A program made the translations under genes and the position numbers. A stretch of DNA of 25,112 nucleotides from Candidatus Gastranaerophilales bacterium (GTDB lineage: Bacteria > Cyanobacteriota > Vampirovibrionia > Gastranaerophilales > Gastranaerophilaceae), in contig CALURE010000007.1 in NCBI GenBank assembly GCA_944323095.1, positions 1-25,112 on the forward strand, in the 5' to 3' direction. The first letter of the stretch is position 1, and each line of letters opens with the position of its first letter. Positions 15,885 through 24,595 of the stretch are shown here, in pieces. The notes below the pieces were generated by a model. It searched no databases and was not told where the DNA came from. It saw only the letters and a program-made list of their open reading frames with translations.

Positions 15885-18497
15885 CTACAGACTTATTCTT
15901 AAACCAAACAATAGTGCGATACCGTTTCTTCCGCCGTTTCTTATCATTGCTTCAAGAAAACCGGTAATACGATCTCCATAGCGTTTTTGAATACCTGCTC
16001 CGTATTGAACATAAGGCTTTATAGACAATTCGGGAAGATAAACATCGTTTGCATAAAATCTTGTGTCATCAATTATATTCCATACCATTGATACACTTAT
16101 ATAAGGCTGAAAATAGTTTTTAAAATTACCTATAAACTTTAACTGCGGTTGTATTTGTATGGCATGCAAAGGGTCTGAATTCATATTGACATTTGAGGAT
16201 GTTGTGTAATTAAATGTATTAACAAATGTATAAGCCGTTAACAAACTTGGCTGGATAATCAGCCGTCTTTCAAAAGTCTCAATATTATAGCCTGTTTTTT
16301 GCGCAACCCCTGTATTAAGCATTGCAAAATTATCTTTTCCAAAATTGGTTTGCGCCTCTGCGGCATTTGCTCCTACATCTGCCGTCCAGAGACTGAAAAA
16401 ATTTCCTTTATAAAATGCGGCATCTGCACCTACAAGTCCGCCGTTATTATAAATACTGTTACCGTTAAAAGTCTGATGCGAACCGTTATAAGATGCATAA
16501 GCACCATACAGATAATACCAGCCGTTTTTTAAAGAACGTAATTCGCTTTCTCCCCCGAACAAACTGCCATAACCAACGTTTGAAACATCAGGGCCGTTTT
16601 TTAAATGAACTTTTTCAAAAATTGTATAAGGTTTAAACCAAATCCCCTGCCGTTCTTCCGGAAATGACAACGGAGAAAAGGCAAACTGGCCGTAATTGTT
16701 TGCACTTTTGTTTTTTAGAGATAGAGTTTTTCGTTTGTCAGGCGGATAAATCATAACCATATCAAGATTAGAAAAAACATTTTTATAAGTTTCCGTCTGA
16801 ACAGCATATCCCGCAAGCTGTGCTGCAACCGCAGGAGTAAATACAGAAGAATTAAACCCGCCCCTTGAAAAATTGAAATCACCGTCTGAACTGTCATAAC
16901 TTACATTGTAATTATATATAGGTGTTTGAATTGTTGACGGAGTATATTGCACGTAGTCTTTTAAAACATTATCTGCAAAAGGTATTGAAATAAAGCTGCT
17001 CTGCGGGGTTCCTTCAAAAGATAAACCGGCAACATTTATCTGTCCGTTACCTGAAACTGAATTTGCATTAATCCTGTCCATTAAATTGGTGTTAAAATCA
17101 ACATCTGCATAAATATTCGCTTTTCCCGAAAGATTTAAGTTGCCGAAATTTATATTATTTATATCCCCGTTTCGCATATTAAAATTAATGTTGTTGGAAA
17201 AATTTGTATCAGAAGCAGTAAAATATGAACTGTTTGCAAGAAGATTTACTGTTCCGGCTTCAAAATTAAAGGTGCCGTTATAATCCTCATTAACCCCGCC
17301 TAAGTTTAAAATTCCGCTCCCCTTTTTTGTAACCGTTCCTAAACCGCGAATACCGCTTTCTATATTCGTTTTGCCGGATCCTGTAAATTCCACTGTACCT
17401 GTATTGTAAATGTCATTAAGTTCACCGTCTTTGTCGTAATTAGCTTTTAAAGTCGAATTTTCAATAACAAATGTTCCTGCATTATACAAAGCCCCGCCGT
17501 AACCGAATTGAGCCTGTGAATCCACCCTGTTATTTTCTATTAAAGAATTTTTTATTGTTGTTGTGGCACCGGTATCATTATAAATTGCACCGCCTTCTGC
17601 ATAAAATTGAGATTGCGTGTAATTTTCCTTAAATGTACTGTTTTCAATCGTCAAATTTCCCCTATTATATATAGCCCCTCCAAGAACTGCGCCCTCAACA
17701 CCATCTCCTACTCCGTAATTTCCACTGAATTCAGTGTTACTAATTGTCATTGAACCGTTATTATTAATTGCTCCCCCGTATGAAAAATCAATCATTTCAT
17801 CTCCGCTCTCGGAATAATTATTTTTAAAAATACTATCCGAAATATTCAGTGTTCCTTTATTAAATAAAGCACCGCCCTCTGATGTTAAATCGCCCAGTGT
17901 ATGGTTATTTTCAAATATACTGTTAGAAATATTCATATCAGGATTATCCGTATTTGAAAATCCGTTTGCGAGCGCCCCGCCGGCAGCCAGCGCACCATGC
18001 GCATAATTTCCGTTAAAATTTGCCGAATCAATATTTATTAAACCTGTGTTAAGATTATAAACCGCACCCCCTATACCGTAATCTGTATCTCCTGCATTAA
18101 CAAAATTCCCCGAAAAATTTGAGCTGTTAATTCTCATATTACCATTAAAATTAAAAAGGGCCCCGGCAAAATCAGAACCCTGATATTCCTGACCTTTACA
18201 ATTATTGAAATCAACATTGTTGAATATACTGTCCTGATTTAATATAAACCCGCTGAAATCATTGTTGCCGTTAAGATAGTAATTATTTCCGTCAAAAGTC
18301 AAATTTAAATTCAAAAAACGGTTTCCAATTGAAGCATCGGAATTGAGATTATCAGTAAATTCTATAACATCGCCTGACTGTGGATTGGAATTTATAAGTT
18401 CATTAAAATCCGCTACCTGTATATCATCTCCGTAAGCATAAATTACGTTAAATATCAAAGTTATGACACATATACACAAATTTTTATATATTTTCAT
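15885..18497 (-). CDS. Autotransporter with Pmp-type beta-helix repeats (type Va)
   Basis: A surface protein that would carry its own outer-membrane pore. Residues 1-23 form a signal peptide (MKIYKNLCICVITLIFNVIY, cleavage near AYG). Residues about 60-380 hold repeated units with GGAIYN and NSxFxxN signatures, as in chlamydial polymorphic outer membrane proteins, and should fold as a right-handed beta-helix. The stretch GLGTVTKKGSGILNLGG near 376-392 is a classic autotransporter passenger motif. Residues about 610-870 are an amphipathic beta-barrel rich in Tyr, Gly and Asn, ending LFGLRISL. It shows that the organism has an outer membrane. No good Shine-Dalgarno precedes the ATG. It is divergent from a MerR regulator across 144 bases, which may control it. 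The passenger's ligand is unknown; adhesion is a reasonable guess. Confidence 0.88.
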   Translation of the reverse strand: MKIYKNLCICVITLIFNVIYAYGDDIQVADFNELINSNPQSGDVIEFTDNLNSDASIGNRFLNLNLTFDGNNYYLNGNNDFSGFILNQDSIFNNVDFNNCKGQEYQGSDFAGALFNFNGNMRINSSNFSGNFVNAGDTDYGIGGAVYNLNTGLINIDSANFNGNYAHGALAAGGALANGFSNTDNPDMNISNSIFENNHTLGDLTSEGGALFNKGTLNISDSIFKNNYSESGDEMIDFSYGGAINNNGSMTISNTEFSGNYGVGDGVEGAVLGGAIYNRGNLTIENSTFKENYTQSQFYAEGGAIYNDTGATTTIKNSLIENNRVDSQAQFGYGGALYNAGTFVIENSTLKANYDKDGELNDIYNTGTVEFTGSGKTNIESGIRGLGTVTKKGSGILNLGGVNEDYNGTFNFEAGTVNLLANSSYFTASDTNFSNNINFNMRNGDINNINFGNLNLSGKANIYADVDFNTNLMDRINANSVSGNGQINVAGLSFEGTPQSSFISIPFADNVLKDYVQYTPSTIQTPIYNYNVSYDSSDGDFNFSRGGFNSSVFTPAVAAQLAGYAVQTETYKNVFSNLDMVMIYPPDKRKTLSLKNKSANNYGQFAFSPLSFPEERQGIWFKPYTIFEKVHLKNGPDVSNVGYGSLFGGESELRSLKNGWYYLYGAYASYNGSHQTFNGNSIYNNGGLVGADAAFYKGNFFSLWTADVGANAAEAQTNFGKDNFAMLNTGVAQKTGYNIETFERRLIIQPSLLTAYTFVNTFNYTTSSNVNMNSDPLHAIQIQPQLKFIGNFKNYFQPYISVSMVWNIIDDTRFYANDVYLPELSIKPYVQYGAGIQKRYGDRITGFLEAMIRNGGRNGIALLFGLRISL

Positions 18498-18641
18498 ATA
18501 ATTATATTAAAAATCATAATAATATTACGCTACTAAACGGGTGTTCACTGTTTTATGACGAAAAGGCTAAGCCGCATGGACATAATTAATACTTTTAAAA
18601 TTTTTCTGCTATAATTACAGCGAAAGGAGGGAATTTATTTA
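18498..18641. promoter_or_regulatory. Divergent control region of the autotransporter and merR genes
   Basis: These 144 AT-rich bases separate two divergent start codons. On the plus strand a perfect TATAAT lies at 18610-18615, with no convincing -35 at normal spacing. That is common for promoters that a MerR-type protein acts on. On the minus strand only AT-rich, poorly resolved -10 candidates (TATTAT, TAATAT) precede the autotransporter ATG. Confidence 0.4.
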
Positions 18642-19046
18642 ATGTACACCATCAAAGAAGTAGCGGATAAAATGGATGTGTCTGAGCATACATTAAGATT
18701 CTGGGCAAAAAGCGGTTTTTTCCCGTTCGTTACCAGAGACTCCAATAATATAAGAAGATTTTCGGAAGATGATCTCGGGTGGGTAAAAATCGTAAAATGT
18801 CTCCGTTCTGTAGGCACAGAAAATAAAGCAATTAAAAAATATATTGATCTTTGCATTATCGGAGATTCGACTGTCCGTGAACGTTATGAAATTATTCACC
18901 AGACAAAAGCCAAAGCATTAAAACAACTGGAAGAAACTAAAAAACAATTAGATTTACTGAATTTTAAAGAAAAATTTTATGAAAATCTTATAAAAAATAA
19001 CCTTGAAGATACATGGAATCCTATGAATAAAAAACAAAAAGTTTAA
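18642..19046 (+). CDS. MerR-family transcriptional regulator
   Basis: DNA-binding regulator. The N-terminal winged helix-turn-helix has the family signature (YTIKEVADKMDVSEHTLRFW at residues 2-21, then RRFSEDDLGWVKIVKCLRSV with the wing). A dimerising coiled coil follows (about 80-120, rich in Lys, Glu and Leu). The 134-residue length fits a small MerR protein. No cysteine cluster for metal binding is present at the C-terminus, so the inducer is probably not a heavy metal. AGGAGG lies 11 bases before the ATG. The divergent autotransporter is the obvious candidate target, together with its own gene. A terminator follows. Confidence 0.88.
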   Translation: MYTIKEVADKMDVSEHTLRFWAKSGFFPFVTRDSNNIRRFSEDDLGWVKIVKCLRSVGTENKAIKKYIDLCIIGDSTVRERYEIIHQTKAKALKQLEETKKQLDLLNFKEKFYENLIKNNLEDTWNPMNKKQKV

Positions 19047-19048
19047 AT

Positions 19049-19080
19049 ATGAAAGCCCTTATTTTAATAAGGGCTTTCAT
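19049..19080. terminator. Strong stem-loop terminator between merR and dxs
   Basis: A perfect 15-bp stem (ATGAAAGCCCTTATT with AATAAGGGCTTTCAT) around a 2-base loop, placed between two convergent genes. T-rich sequence follows on the minus strand, so it fits the dxs transcript best, but it should block both. Confidence 0.75.
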
Positions 19081-19083
19081 TAA

Positions 19084-20835
19084 TTACAAACAATTTTTTA
19101 CATCATCAACAATTAATTCTTTTGTAAGATGATATCGACGGTATAATTCTTCAAGAGGGACTCTGTCAGTAAATTCTTTTTTCCCGCCGAAATTCAAAAC
19201 CTTCATATCTGAATTACCATAGTATCTTGCAATTTTTTCACCGAAGCCGCCGTCAAGAATTCCATCTTCCAGTGTAATCACAAGTTGATGATTTTTCTTT
19301 AAATTTTCCAGCAATTCATCATCAGTCCCTGTTATAAAACGCGGGTTTATCAAAGTTGCATCAATGTTCAACTTTGTTTTGATTTCGTCCTTTACATCCT
19401 GTGCAAGTTTAAAGAAGTTCCCCAGACCTAAAATCGCAATTTTTTCGCCTTCGTATTCAACTTTATATTTATTTAAAATTGAATAATCAGTATCATCTTT
19501 TTTGCCGGTTGAAATAAGTTCCGTATTAGGAACACGTATTGCTACAGAGTGTTCTGTCTGGTTATAAGAATATTCAAGCATTGCAAGATATTCTTCTTTA
19601 GATGCAGGTGCAAGATATACAATATTCGGGATATTACTTATCATTGAAATATCGTATGAACCTAAATGTGTCGCATCGGCATTAGACAACCCGCCCCAGT
19701 AAACAAGCATTGTCAGCGGAGAATTATTCAAACATAAATCCTGAGAAATTTGATCGTAAGTTCTTTGAACAAATGAGGTCATAATCGCAAGAACAGGTTT
19801 TGCACCGGCTTTTGCAAGTGCAGATGAAAAAGCAATTGCATGTTCTTCAGCTATTCCGACATCTACATACTGCCTGCCGAGTTTTTGTCTGAATTCAGGG
19901 TCAAAACCGTGAACCCCCGGAGTTGCAGGATTGACAACAACTAAAGTTTTGTCTTGCCGGGCTTTTTTCATTATAAATTCTTTTGTCACCGAGTTGTAAT
20001 CTTCGGGTAAAACAGTTGGTGCAGATTGTTGTTCATCAAGCATACCGGGCACAATCCAATGGAAAGCTTCTTTGTTCTGTTCTGCCTGCTTTAACCCATG
20101 ACCTTTAAGTGTTTTGATATGAACAACAACAGGATGATTAATATCTTTTACTTTTTGCAAAGCTTTTATAACTTCTTGAATGTTGTTGCCTTCATCAACA
20201 TAAATATAATCAAAACCGAGAGATTTAAAGAAATTACATTCACATTTACCTTTACTCTCTCTTAATTCTTTTAAATTTTTATATAACCCGCCGTGGTTTT
20301 CGGCAATAGACATATCATTATCATTAACAATAATTATAATATTACTGGCAAGATCAGCGGCATTATCAAGTCCTTCAAACGCTTCTCCTCCGCTCAAAGA
20401 GCCGTCGCCAATTAAGGCTATAACATTTTCACATCCGCCTTTCAAATCCCTTGCCTTCGCAAGCCCGCATGCAAGGCTGACTGAGGTTGAGGTGTGGCCT
20501 ACTTTAAATATATCATGCTCACTCTCCTCAGGGGCTGTGTATCCAGTGTATTTAAAATACATATCAGGGTTTGTAAAACCTTCTTTTCTACCTGTCAGAA
20601 TTTTATGCGGGTAACATTGATGAGAAACATCAAAAACAATTTTATCAACCGGTGAATTAAAAACATAATGCATTGCAATTGTTGTTTCTAATATACCGAG
20701 ATTAGGCCCCATATGCCCGCCTGTCGCATTAACTTTTTTGATAATAAATTCCCTCATTTCATCAGCAAGCGTATTCAATTCTTCAAGATTTAAACATTTT
20801 AAATCCCCGGGGCTATTTACTTTATCAAGTATCAT
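19084..20835 (-). CDS. dxs: 1-deoxy-D-xylulose-5-phosphate synthase, short form
   Basis: Thiamine diphosphate enzyme that joins pyruvate and glyceraldehyde 3-phosphate to DXP, the start of the MEP isoprenoid pathway and a source for thiamine and pyridoxal. Motifs include DVSHQCYPHKILTGR (69-83), VGHTSTSVS (112-120), the ThDP-binding GDG (143-145) to ND (171-172), DMSIAENHGG, and VGIAEEHA with the catalytic Glu (326-333). At 583 residues it is about 40 shorter than typical Dxs. Its HxSTS and AEEH surroundings resemble a short Dxs-like group seen in Firmicutes and other gut bacteria, whose activity is less certain. AAGGAG lies 8 bases before the ATG. It is monocistronic between two convergent/divergent neighbours. 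Confidence 0.85.
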   Translation of the reverse strand: MILDKVNSPGDLKCLNLEELNTLADEMREFIIKKVNATGGHMGPNLGILETTIAMHYVFNSPVDKIVFDVSHQCYPHKILTGRKEGFTNPDMYFKYTGYTAPEESEHDIFKVGHTSTSVSLACGLAKARDLKGGCENVIALIGDGSLSGGEAFEGLDNAADLASNIIIIVNDNDMSIAENHGGLYKNLKELRESKGKCECNFFKSLGFDYIYVDEGNNIQEVIKALQKVKDINHPVVVHIKTLKGHGLKQAEQNKEAFHWIVPGMLDEQQSAPTVLPEDYNSVTKEFIMKKARQDKTLVVVNPATPGVHGFDPEFRQKLGRQYVDVGIAEEHAIAFSSALAKAGAKPVLAIMTSFVQRTYDQISQDLCLNNSPLTMLVYWGGLSNADATHLGSYDISMISNIPNIVYLAPASKEEYLAMLEYSYNQTEHSVAIRVPNTELISTGKKDDTDYSILNKYKVEYEGEKIAILGLGNFFKLAQDVKDEIKTKLNIDATLINPRFITGTDDELLENLKKNHQLVITLEDGILDGGFGEKIARYYGNSDMKVLNFGGKKEFTDRVPLEELYRRYHLTKELIVDDVKNCL

Positions 20836-20931
20836 ATATTATTCTCCTTCTTATCTTTCACAATAATATTGTACCAGTTGATAATTACTATCAGGCAAGT
20901 TTTTGTAAAATAATATTAAGAAGTGTTTTAG

Positions 20932-20960
20932 TTGAAATTTACAAAAAATAGTTTTATAAT
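20932..20960 (+). promoter_or_regulatory. Promoter predicting a leaderless nucleotidyltransferase mRNA
   Basis: TTGAAA (20932-20937) and TATAAT (20955-20960) are 17 bases apart. The predicted first transcribed base is 20967, the A of the ATG. There is no Shine-Dalgarno. Confidence 0.65.
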
Positions 20961-20966
20961 AATTTT

Positions 20967-21623
20967 ATGGGTTTTGATATTGAAATATGGTTGCAGGAGT
21001 TTACAAAAAAATTATTTGACGAATTCGGTACGAGGATAAAATTTATCGGGCTGCAGGGAAGCTACAGACGCGGCGAAGCTAACGATGACAGCGACATTGA
21101 TATCGTAATTATTCTTGATAAACTCACATTTGAAGATCTGATTCAGTATAAAAATATAGTGAATTCATCATCTTATAATGAAAAAATATGCGGTTTTATA
21201 GCCGGCCAAAAAGAACTTTATAACTGGCCGAAATTCGATCTTTTTCAGCTTGTAAACGACACCCTGCCGCTTCACGGAGATTTAAAAGACTTTATACCGC
21301 CGCTCAGCAAAGAAGATGCTTCAAAATCCGTAAAAATAAACAGCGCAAACATTTATCACCAAATATCCCACACATACTTGTTTGAAAATAAAAATCCATA
21401 TATTCTGAAAAATGCTTACAAATCAGCTTTTTTCATCATTCAGGCTGAATATTACCGCAAAAACAATGAATATATTTCATCCAAACAAGAAATGCTGCCA
21501 AAAATATCAGGCGATGACAAAGAAATTCTGCTTGTTAATATGAATTGGGACTCCTTAGATATTGATAATAACATTGATTTTTATTTTGAAAAAATTATAA
21601 ACTGGTCTGCCTCTCACATTTAA
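20967..21623 (+). CDS. Nucleotidyltransferase-domain protein
   Basis: The N-terminal 100 residues carry the polymerase-beta-like nucleotidyltransferase signature. LQGSYRRGEANDDSDIDIVI (29-48) provides Gly31-Ser32 and the paired metal-binding Asp43 and Asp45; a third acid may be the Asp in KFDLFQL near residue 90. The C-terminal half (about 125-218) is helical and resembles the substrate or HEPN-like domains of aminoglycoside nucleotidyltransferases and MNT/HEPN pairs. It could modify a small molecule such as an aminoglycoside, or a protein or RNA; the sequence does not decide. The gene is alone on its strand and appears to have a leaderless transcript. Its stop codon abuts the stop of the convergent MlaA-hydrolase gene with no gap. 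Confidence 0.78.
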   Translation: MGFDIEIWLQEFTKKLFDEFGTRIKFIGLQGSYRRGEANDDSDIDIVIILDKLTFEDLIQYKNIVNSSSYNEKICGFIAGQKELYNWPKFDLFQLVNDTLPLHGDLKDFIPPLSKEDASKSVKINSANIYHQISHTYLFENKNPYILKNAYKSAFFIIQAEYYRKNNEYISSKQEMLPKISGDDKEILLVNMNWDSLDIDNNIDFYFEKIINWSASHI

Positions 21624-23735
21624 TTATTTTTGAGCTGTTTGCGGCAGTTTTATATCATTTTTTAAACTCGTTATAAATTCCGGGGTGTACATAAACCCGA
21701 GATGACCGCCGTTGCTGAATAAAATTGTTTTTTTGCCTGTACATAATTTTAATTTTTTTAGTTGATTTTGATTTGTTAAATAGTCATCTAAAGAGTGATA
21801 AATTTTATAATTTGAATTATTTTTTAAATAGCCTGCCAGAGATAACAAATTAGCATCCGCACTTAAATCTTCAATAGTTCTATATTTATCACCTAAAAGA
21901 TATTTTTCGGTGTAATCCTTGTAATTCATATTATTCAGCGCGGAGTAAATCTCCGTTTTTTTATTTTTTTCAGTTTTTTCAATCGTAAAAATTAAATCCG
22001 ATAATTTTTGATGCATTAAAAAACCTGTTAAAAGTTTTCCTTCCTCCTCGGTAAATGGCAGCTTTGCAATCTGTAAATCCTTGTTATTATCTTTTAAATC
22101 ATACAAAAGCACAACTTTTGCGGCTGTTTCTCCTGCAAAATCCTTCAGATTATCTGCACGTTTTGCCCATTCTTCACTGTTTTTATCAACCTGTTCCATA
22201 GCGTAAACCAGATCTACCGGAGGGCATATTGAAATATATTTTGTATTCCCGAGGGTATTATTGGCGGCTTCCTCTTTTGCAACAAACAAAGCTGCCATGG
22301 CACCGAACGATGTTCCGATAATTGTTTTTTCATTAAATTTACGACTATATTTATTTTCAAGTTTTTCAATAATTTTTGCAGTAAGCGTCCTGACATATCC
22401 GGCATCCTGCATTGGAACTCCTGGGCAATAACGGTCGGGCATACTTTTTACAAATTCCCATTGAAAATGGCTGCCTAATATTACAACAGAATACCCGGCA
22501 TCATAAAATAATTTTGCAAAGACAACCGAATGTTCTGACATTATACCCTCTCCGATTGACGGATAAATTATTGCCAGAGGAGAATTTTTCTCTTTTTGTA
22601 ATATATATCGGAACTTATAATTTTCTTTATCAGGAGAAATATTAACGGACGAAGTTTTTATTCTGTTTGCAAAACTCATATTCCAGATTGAAAATTCATT
22701 CCATATTGATTTATCTTTTTCCGGAATATCAAAAAGAGCCGTTCTCATGGAATCCACAACAGGATTTTGGGGAGTATAATCATGCAGAATTATGTCTGCC
22801 ATAAGCTTTGAATTATCAGAATTATAACTCTGCAGAATTATATCATCAATATTGTCTGCGCCTTTTACAATATCAGCAACAGTTAAAACCTCATTGCTGT
22901 CAGTGACATTTGTATTTCCCTCTTTAAGCTCCGGATTTGTTTCAACAAGTTCGGGGAAATTGTTTTTTTGCAGCTGTTCTTCTTCAATTTTTTGAAATCC
23001 TCTTTCCAGAGTCTCTTTCCTGTCTAGATTATGGCATTTAATATAATTATCAACTCCGTACATTTTTCTTGCAATTTCATAAGGGTCTGCGTAATTTGAT
23101 TCAATCATCTGAATAAGAGGCTGCATATAAGAGGTTCTGTTTACGGTAAGTCCTGCTTTTACCATTGCAAGTACGGGAGTACCGACATAAGTTGTCGGGT
23201 TTAATGATGTATCAAGAATTTTACCGGCAATTCCTCTTGCTGTTGTTCCGTTCATTACAGGCAGGACAATATAAGATCCCGAACGGCATTTACATTTTGT
23301 CAAAGCCTGCTCCATATCTTCATTTAAAGGTTCAAGTTTAAAATATCGTTTTGCAGGATCGAACATTCCGCCAATACCTATTGTTGTATTCGTCAAAAAT
23401 CTCAAAGTTTCAGTTCCTGATGCTTTAAAATCTTTTTGAATAAGTGTACTGATTAATCTTTTCGGGTATTCAATATTTTTGTAAGCTGTCTGAATTCTCT
23501 CAATTCCGTATTCAGGCATCACCGAACACCAGAGAATATGCACCGGACGGATTGCGTATTTGTTTAACCCGAGGTTGAATGCAAAAACTTTTCTGTTTAT
23601 TTTTTCGTATTTGTCAGGGCCGAGATAAATGTATGCATAATCAGGGTATTTGCTCTGCTGTTTTGCAAGTTCTTCTGCACCCGCCGTTGAAAAAAAACTC
23701 AGCAGTATTACAAAAACAATAAATATTTTTTTCAT
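21624..23735 (-). CDS. MlaA-type outer-membrane lipid protein fused to an alpha/beta hydrolase
   Basis: The N-terminus is a signal peptide (MKKIFIVFVILLSFFSTAGA, cleavage before EE) without a lipobox Cys, unlike E. coli MlaA, which is a lipoprotein. Residues about 35-235 match MlaA/VacJ. KINRKVFAFNLGLNKYAIRP (45-64), LRFLTNTTIGIGGMFDPA near 112-129 and the LDTSLNP segment are typical. MlaA removes misplaced phospholipids from the outer leaflet of the outer membrane. A polar linker (about 240-370) follows. A second domain (about 375-695) has the alpha/beta-hydrolase nucleophile elbow GTSFG with Ser476 and a late NGGHLGF with His678 as the likely catalytic histidine; the acid is not certain. 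AAGAGG lies before the ATG. I infer a lipid extractor joined to a lipase or esterase. The fusion is unusual to my knowledge. Confidence 0.82.
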   Translation of the reverse strand: MKKIFIVFVILLSFFSTAGAEELAKQQSKYPDYAYIYLGPDKYEKINRKVFAFNLGLNKYAIRPVHILWCSVMPEYGIERIQTAYKNIEYPKRLISTLIQKDFKASGTETLRFLTNTTIGIGGMFDPAKRYFKLEPLNEDMEQALTKCKCRSGSYIVLPVMNGTTARGIAGKILDTSLNPTTYVGTPVLAMVKAGLTVNRTSYMQPLIQMIESNYADPYEIARKMYGVDNYIKCHNLDRKETLERGFQKIEEEQLQKNNFPELVETNPELKEGNTNVTDSNEVLTVADIVKGADNIDDIILQSYNSDNSKLMADIILHDYTPQNPVVDSMRTALFDIPEKDKSIWNEFSIWNMSFANRIKTSSVNISPDKENYKFRYILQKEKNSPLAIIYPSIGEGIMSEHSVVFAKLFYDAGYSVVILGSHFQWEFVKSMPDRYCPGVPMQDAGYVRTLTAKIIEKLENKYSRKFNEKTIIGTSFGAMAALFVAKEEAANNTLGNTKYISICPPVDLVYAMEQVDKNSEEWAKRADNLKDFAGETAAKVVLLYDLKDNNKDLQIAKLPFTEEEGKLLTGFLMHQKLSDLIFTIEKTEKNKKTEIYSALNNMNYKDYTEKYLLGDKYRTIEDLSADANLLSLAGYLKNNSNYKIYHSLDDYLTNQNQLKKLKLCTGKKTILFSNGGHLGFMYTPEFITSLKNDIKLPQTAQK

Positions 23736-23821
23736 CTAAATCCTCTTTTCAAAAATATTTTTTTATAATTCTGCATGAATTTTTATTGCCTCTTGAGCTA
23801 ATCTTAAGAGTTAAATTTATA

Positions 23822-23850
23822 TTTACATTTATGCTGTAATAGGTTATAAT
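23822..23850 (+). promoter_or_regulatory. Sigma70-type promoter for the acetyltransferase gene
   Basis: TTTACA (23822-23827) and TATAAT (23845-23850) are 17 bases apart. The transcript would start near 23857, about 30 bases before the ATG at 23887, with a weak GGAAAAG site between. Confidence 0.6.
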
Positions 23851-23886
23851 TTTTCTTAAAAGTTATATGGAAAAGAAAATTACAAA

Positions 23887-24444
23887 ATGAACGAAAAAGA
23901 AAAAATGTTAAAAGGTCTCTTGTATGATGCAAATTACGATAAAGGACTTGCCGCTGAGAGAATTAAATGCAAATGTCTATGTAAACAATATAATGATCTG
24001 CCGCCAGACAAGACGGAAGATAGAAAAGCTTTATTAAAGAAAATTCTAGGTAAAACAGGAGAAAATTTCTGGATAGAGCAGGATTTCTGGTGTGATTACG
24101 GTTACAATATAGAAATAGGAGAAAATTTTTACTCAAATCACAACTGTGTAATTCTTGATCCCGCAAAAGTCAAATTCGGTGATAATGTTTTTATAGGACC
24201 GTTTTGCGGATTTTATACAGCGGGGCACCCTATAGATGCACAAGAGAGAAATAAAGGTCTTGAGTATGCAAAACCTATTATAATTGGCAATGATGTCTGG
24301 ATTGGCGGTCATGTCAGCATCATGCCCGGGGTGACAATAGGCAATAATGTAGTAATAGGCGCCGGAAGCGTTGTGACAAAAGATATTCCGTCAAATTCAA
24401 TTGCCGTTGGAAATCCATGTAAAGTAATAAAATTTCAACAGTAA
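23887..24444 (+). CDS. maa: Sugar O-acetyltransferase (maltose acetyltransferase family)
   Basis: Transfers acetyl from acetyl-CoA to a sugar hydroxyl. The N-terminal helical cap (MNEKEKMLKGLLYDANYDKG and following, about 1-55) is the Mac domain of this family. Left-handed beta-helix hexapeptide repeats fill about 65-180 (for example IGNDVWIGGHVSIMPGVTIG). The catalytic histidine is His114 in the conserved YTAGHPIDAQERN segment. The C-terminal AVGNPCKVIK motif is standard. The length (185 aa) is normal. The true acceptor may be a glucoside, galactoside or a nodulation-type sugar; the sequence cannot tell. It is monocistronic with its own promoter and no clear terminator. Confidence 0.92.
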   Translation: MNEKEKMLKGLLYDANYDKGLAAERIKCKCLCKQYNDLPPDKTEDRKALLKKILGKTGENFWIEQDFWCDYGYNIEIGENFYSNHNCVILDPAKVKFGDNVFIGPFCGFYTAGHPIDAQERNKGLEYAKPIIIGNDVWIGGHVSIMPGVTIGNNVVIGAGSVVTKDIPSNSIAVGNPCKVIKFQQ

Positions 24445-24534
24445 CATTTAAAAAACTTCTGTAAGTCTCATGCTATTTTGGGATTTATATCGCAGTTTAC
24501 ACCGGATATTCTAAAAACTAAATGCAAATAAGTA

Positions 24535-24563
24535 TTGACAAACTATGCAAAATCGTAAATAAT
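24535..24563 (+). promoter_or_regulatory. Candidate promoter for the prepilin gene
   Basis: A perfect TTGACA at 24535-24540 is followed, 17 bases on, by the weaker AATAAT (24558-24563). Transcription would start near 24570. AGGAGG at 24583-24588 then lies 7 bases before the ATG at 24596. Confidence 0.55.
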
Positions 24564-24595
24564 AAAAACAGAAAGAATATTTAGGAGGATGAAAA

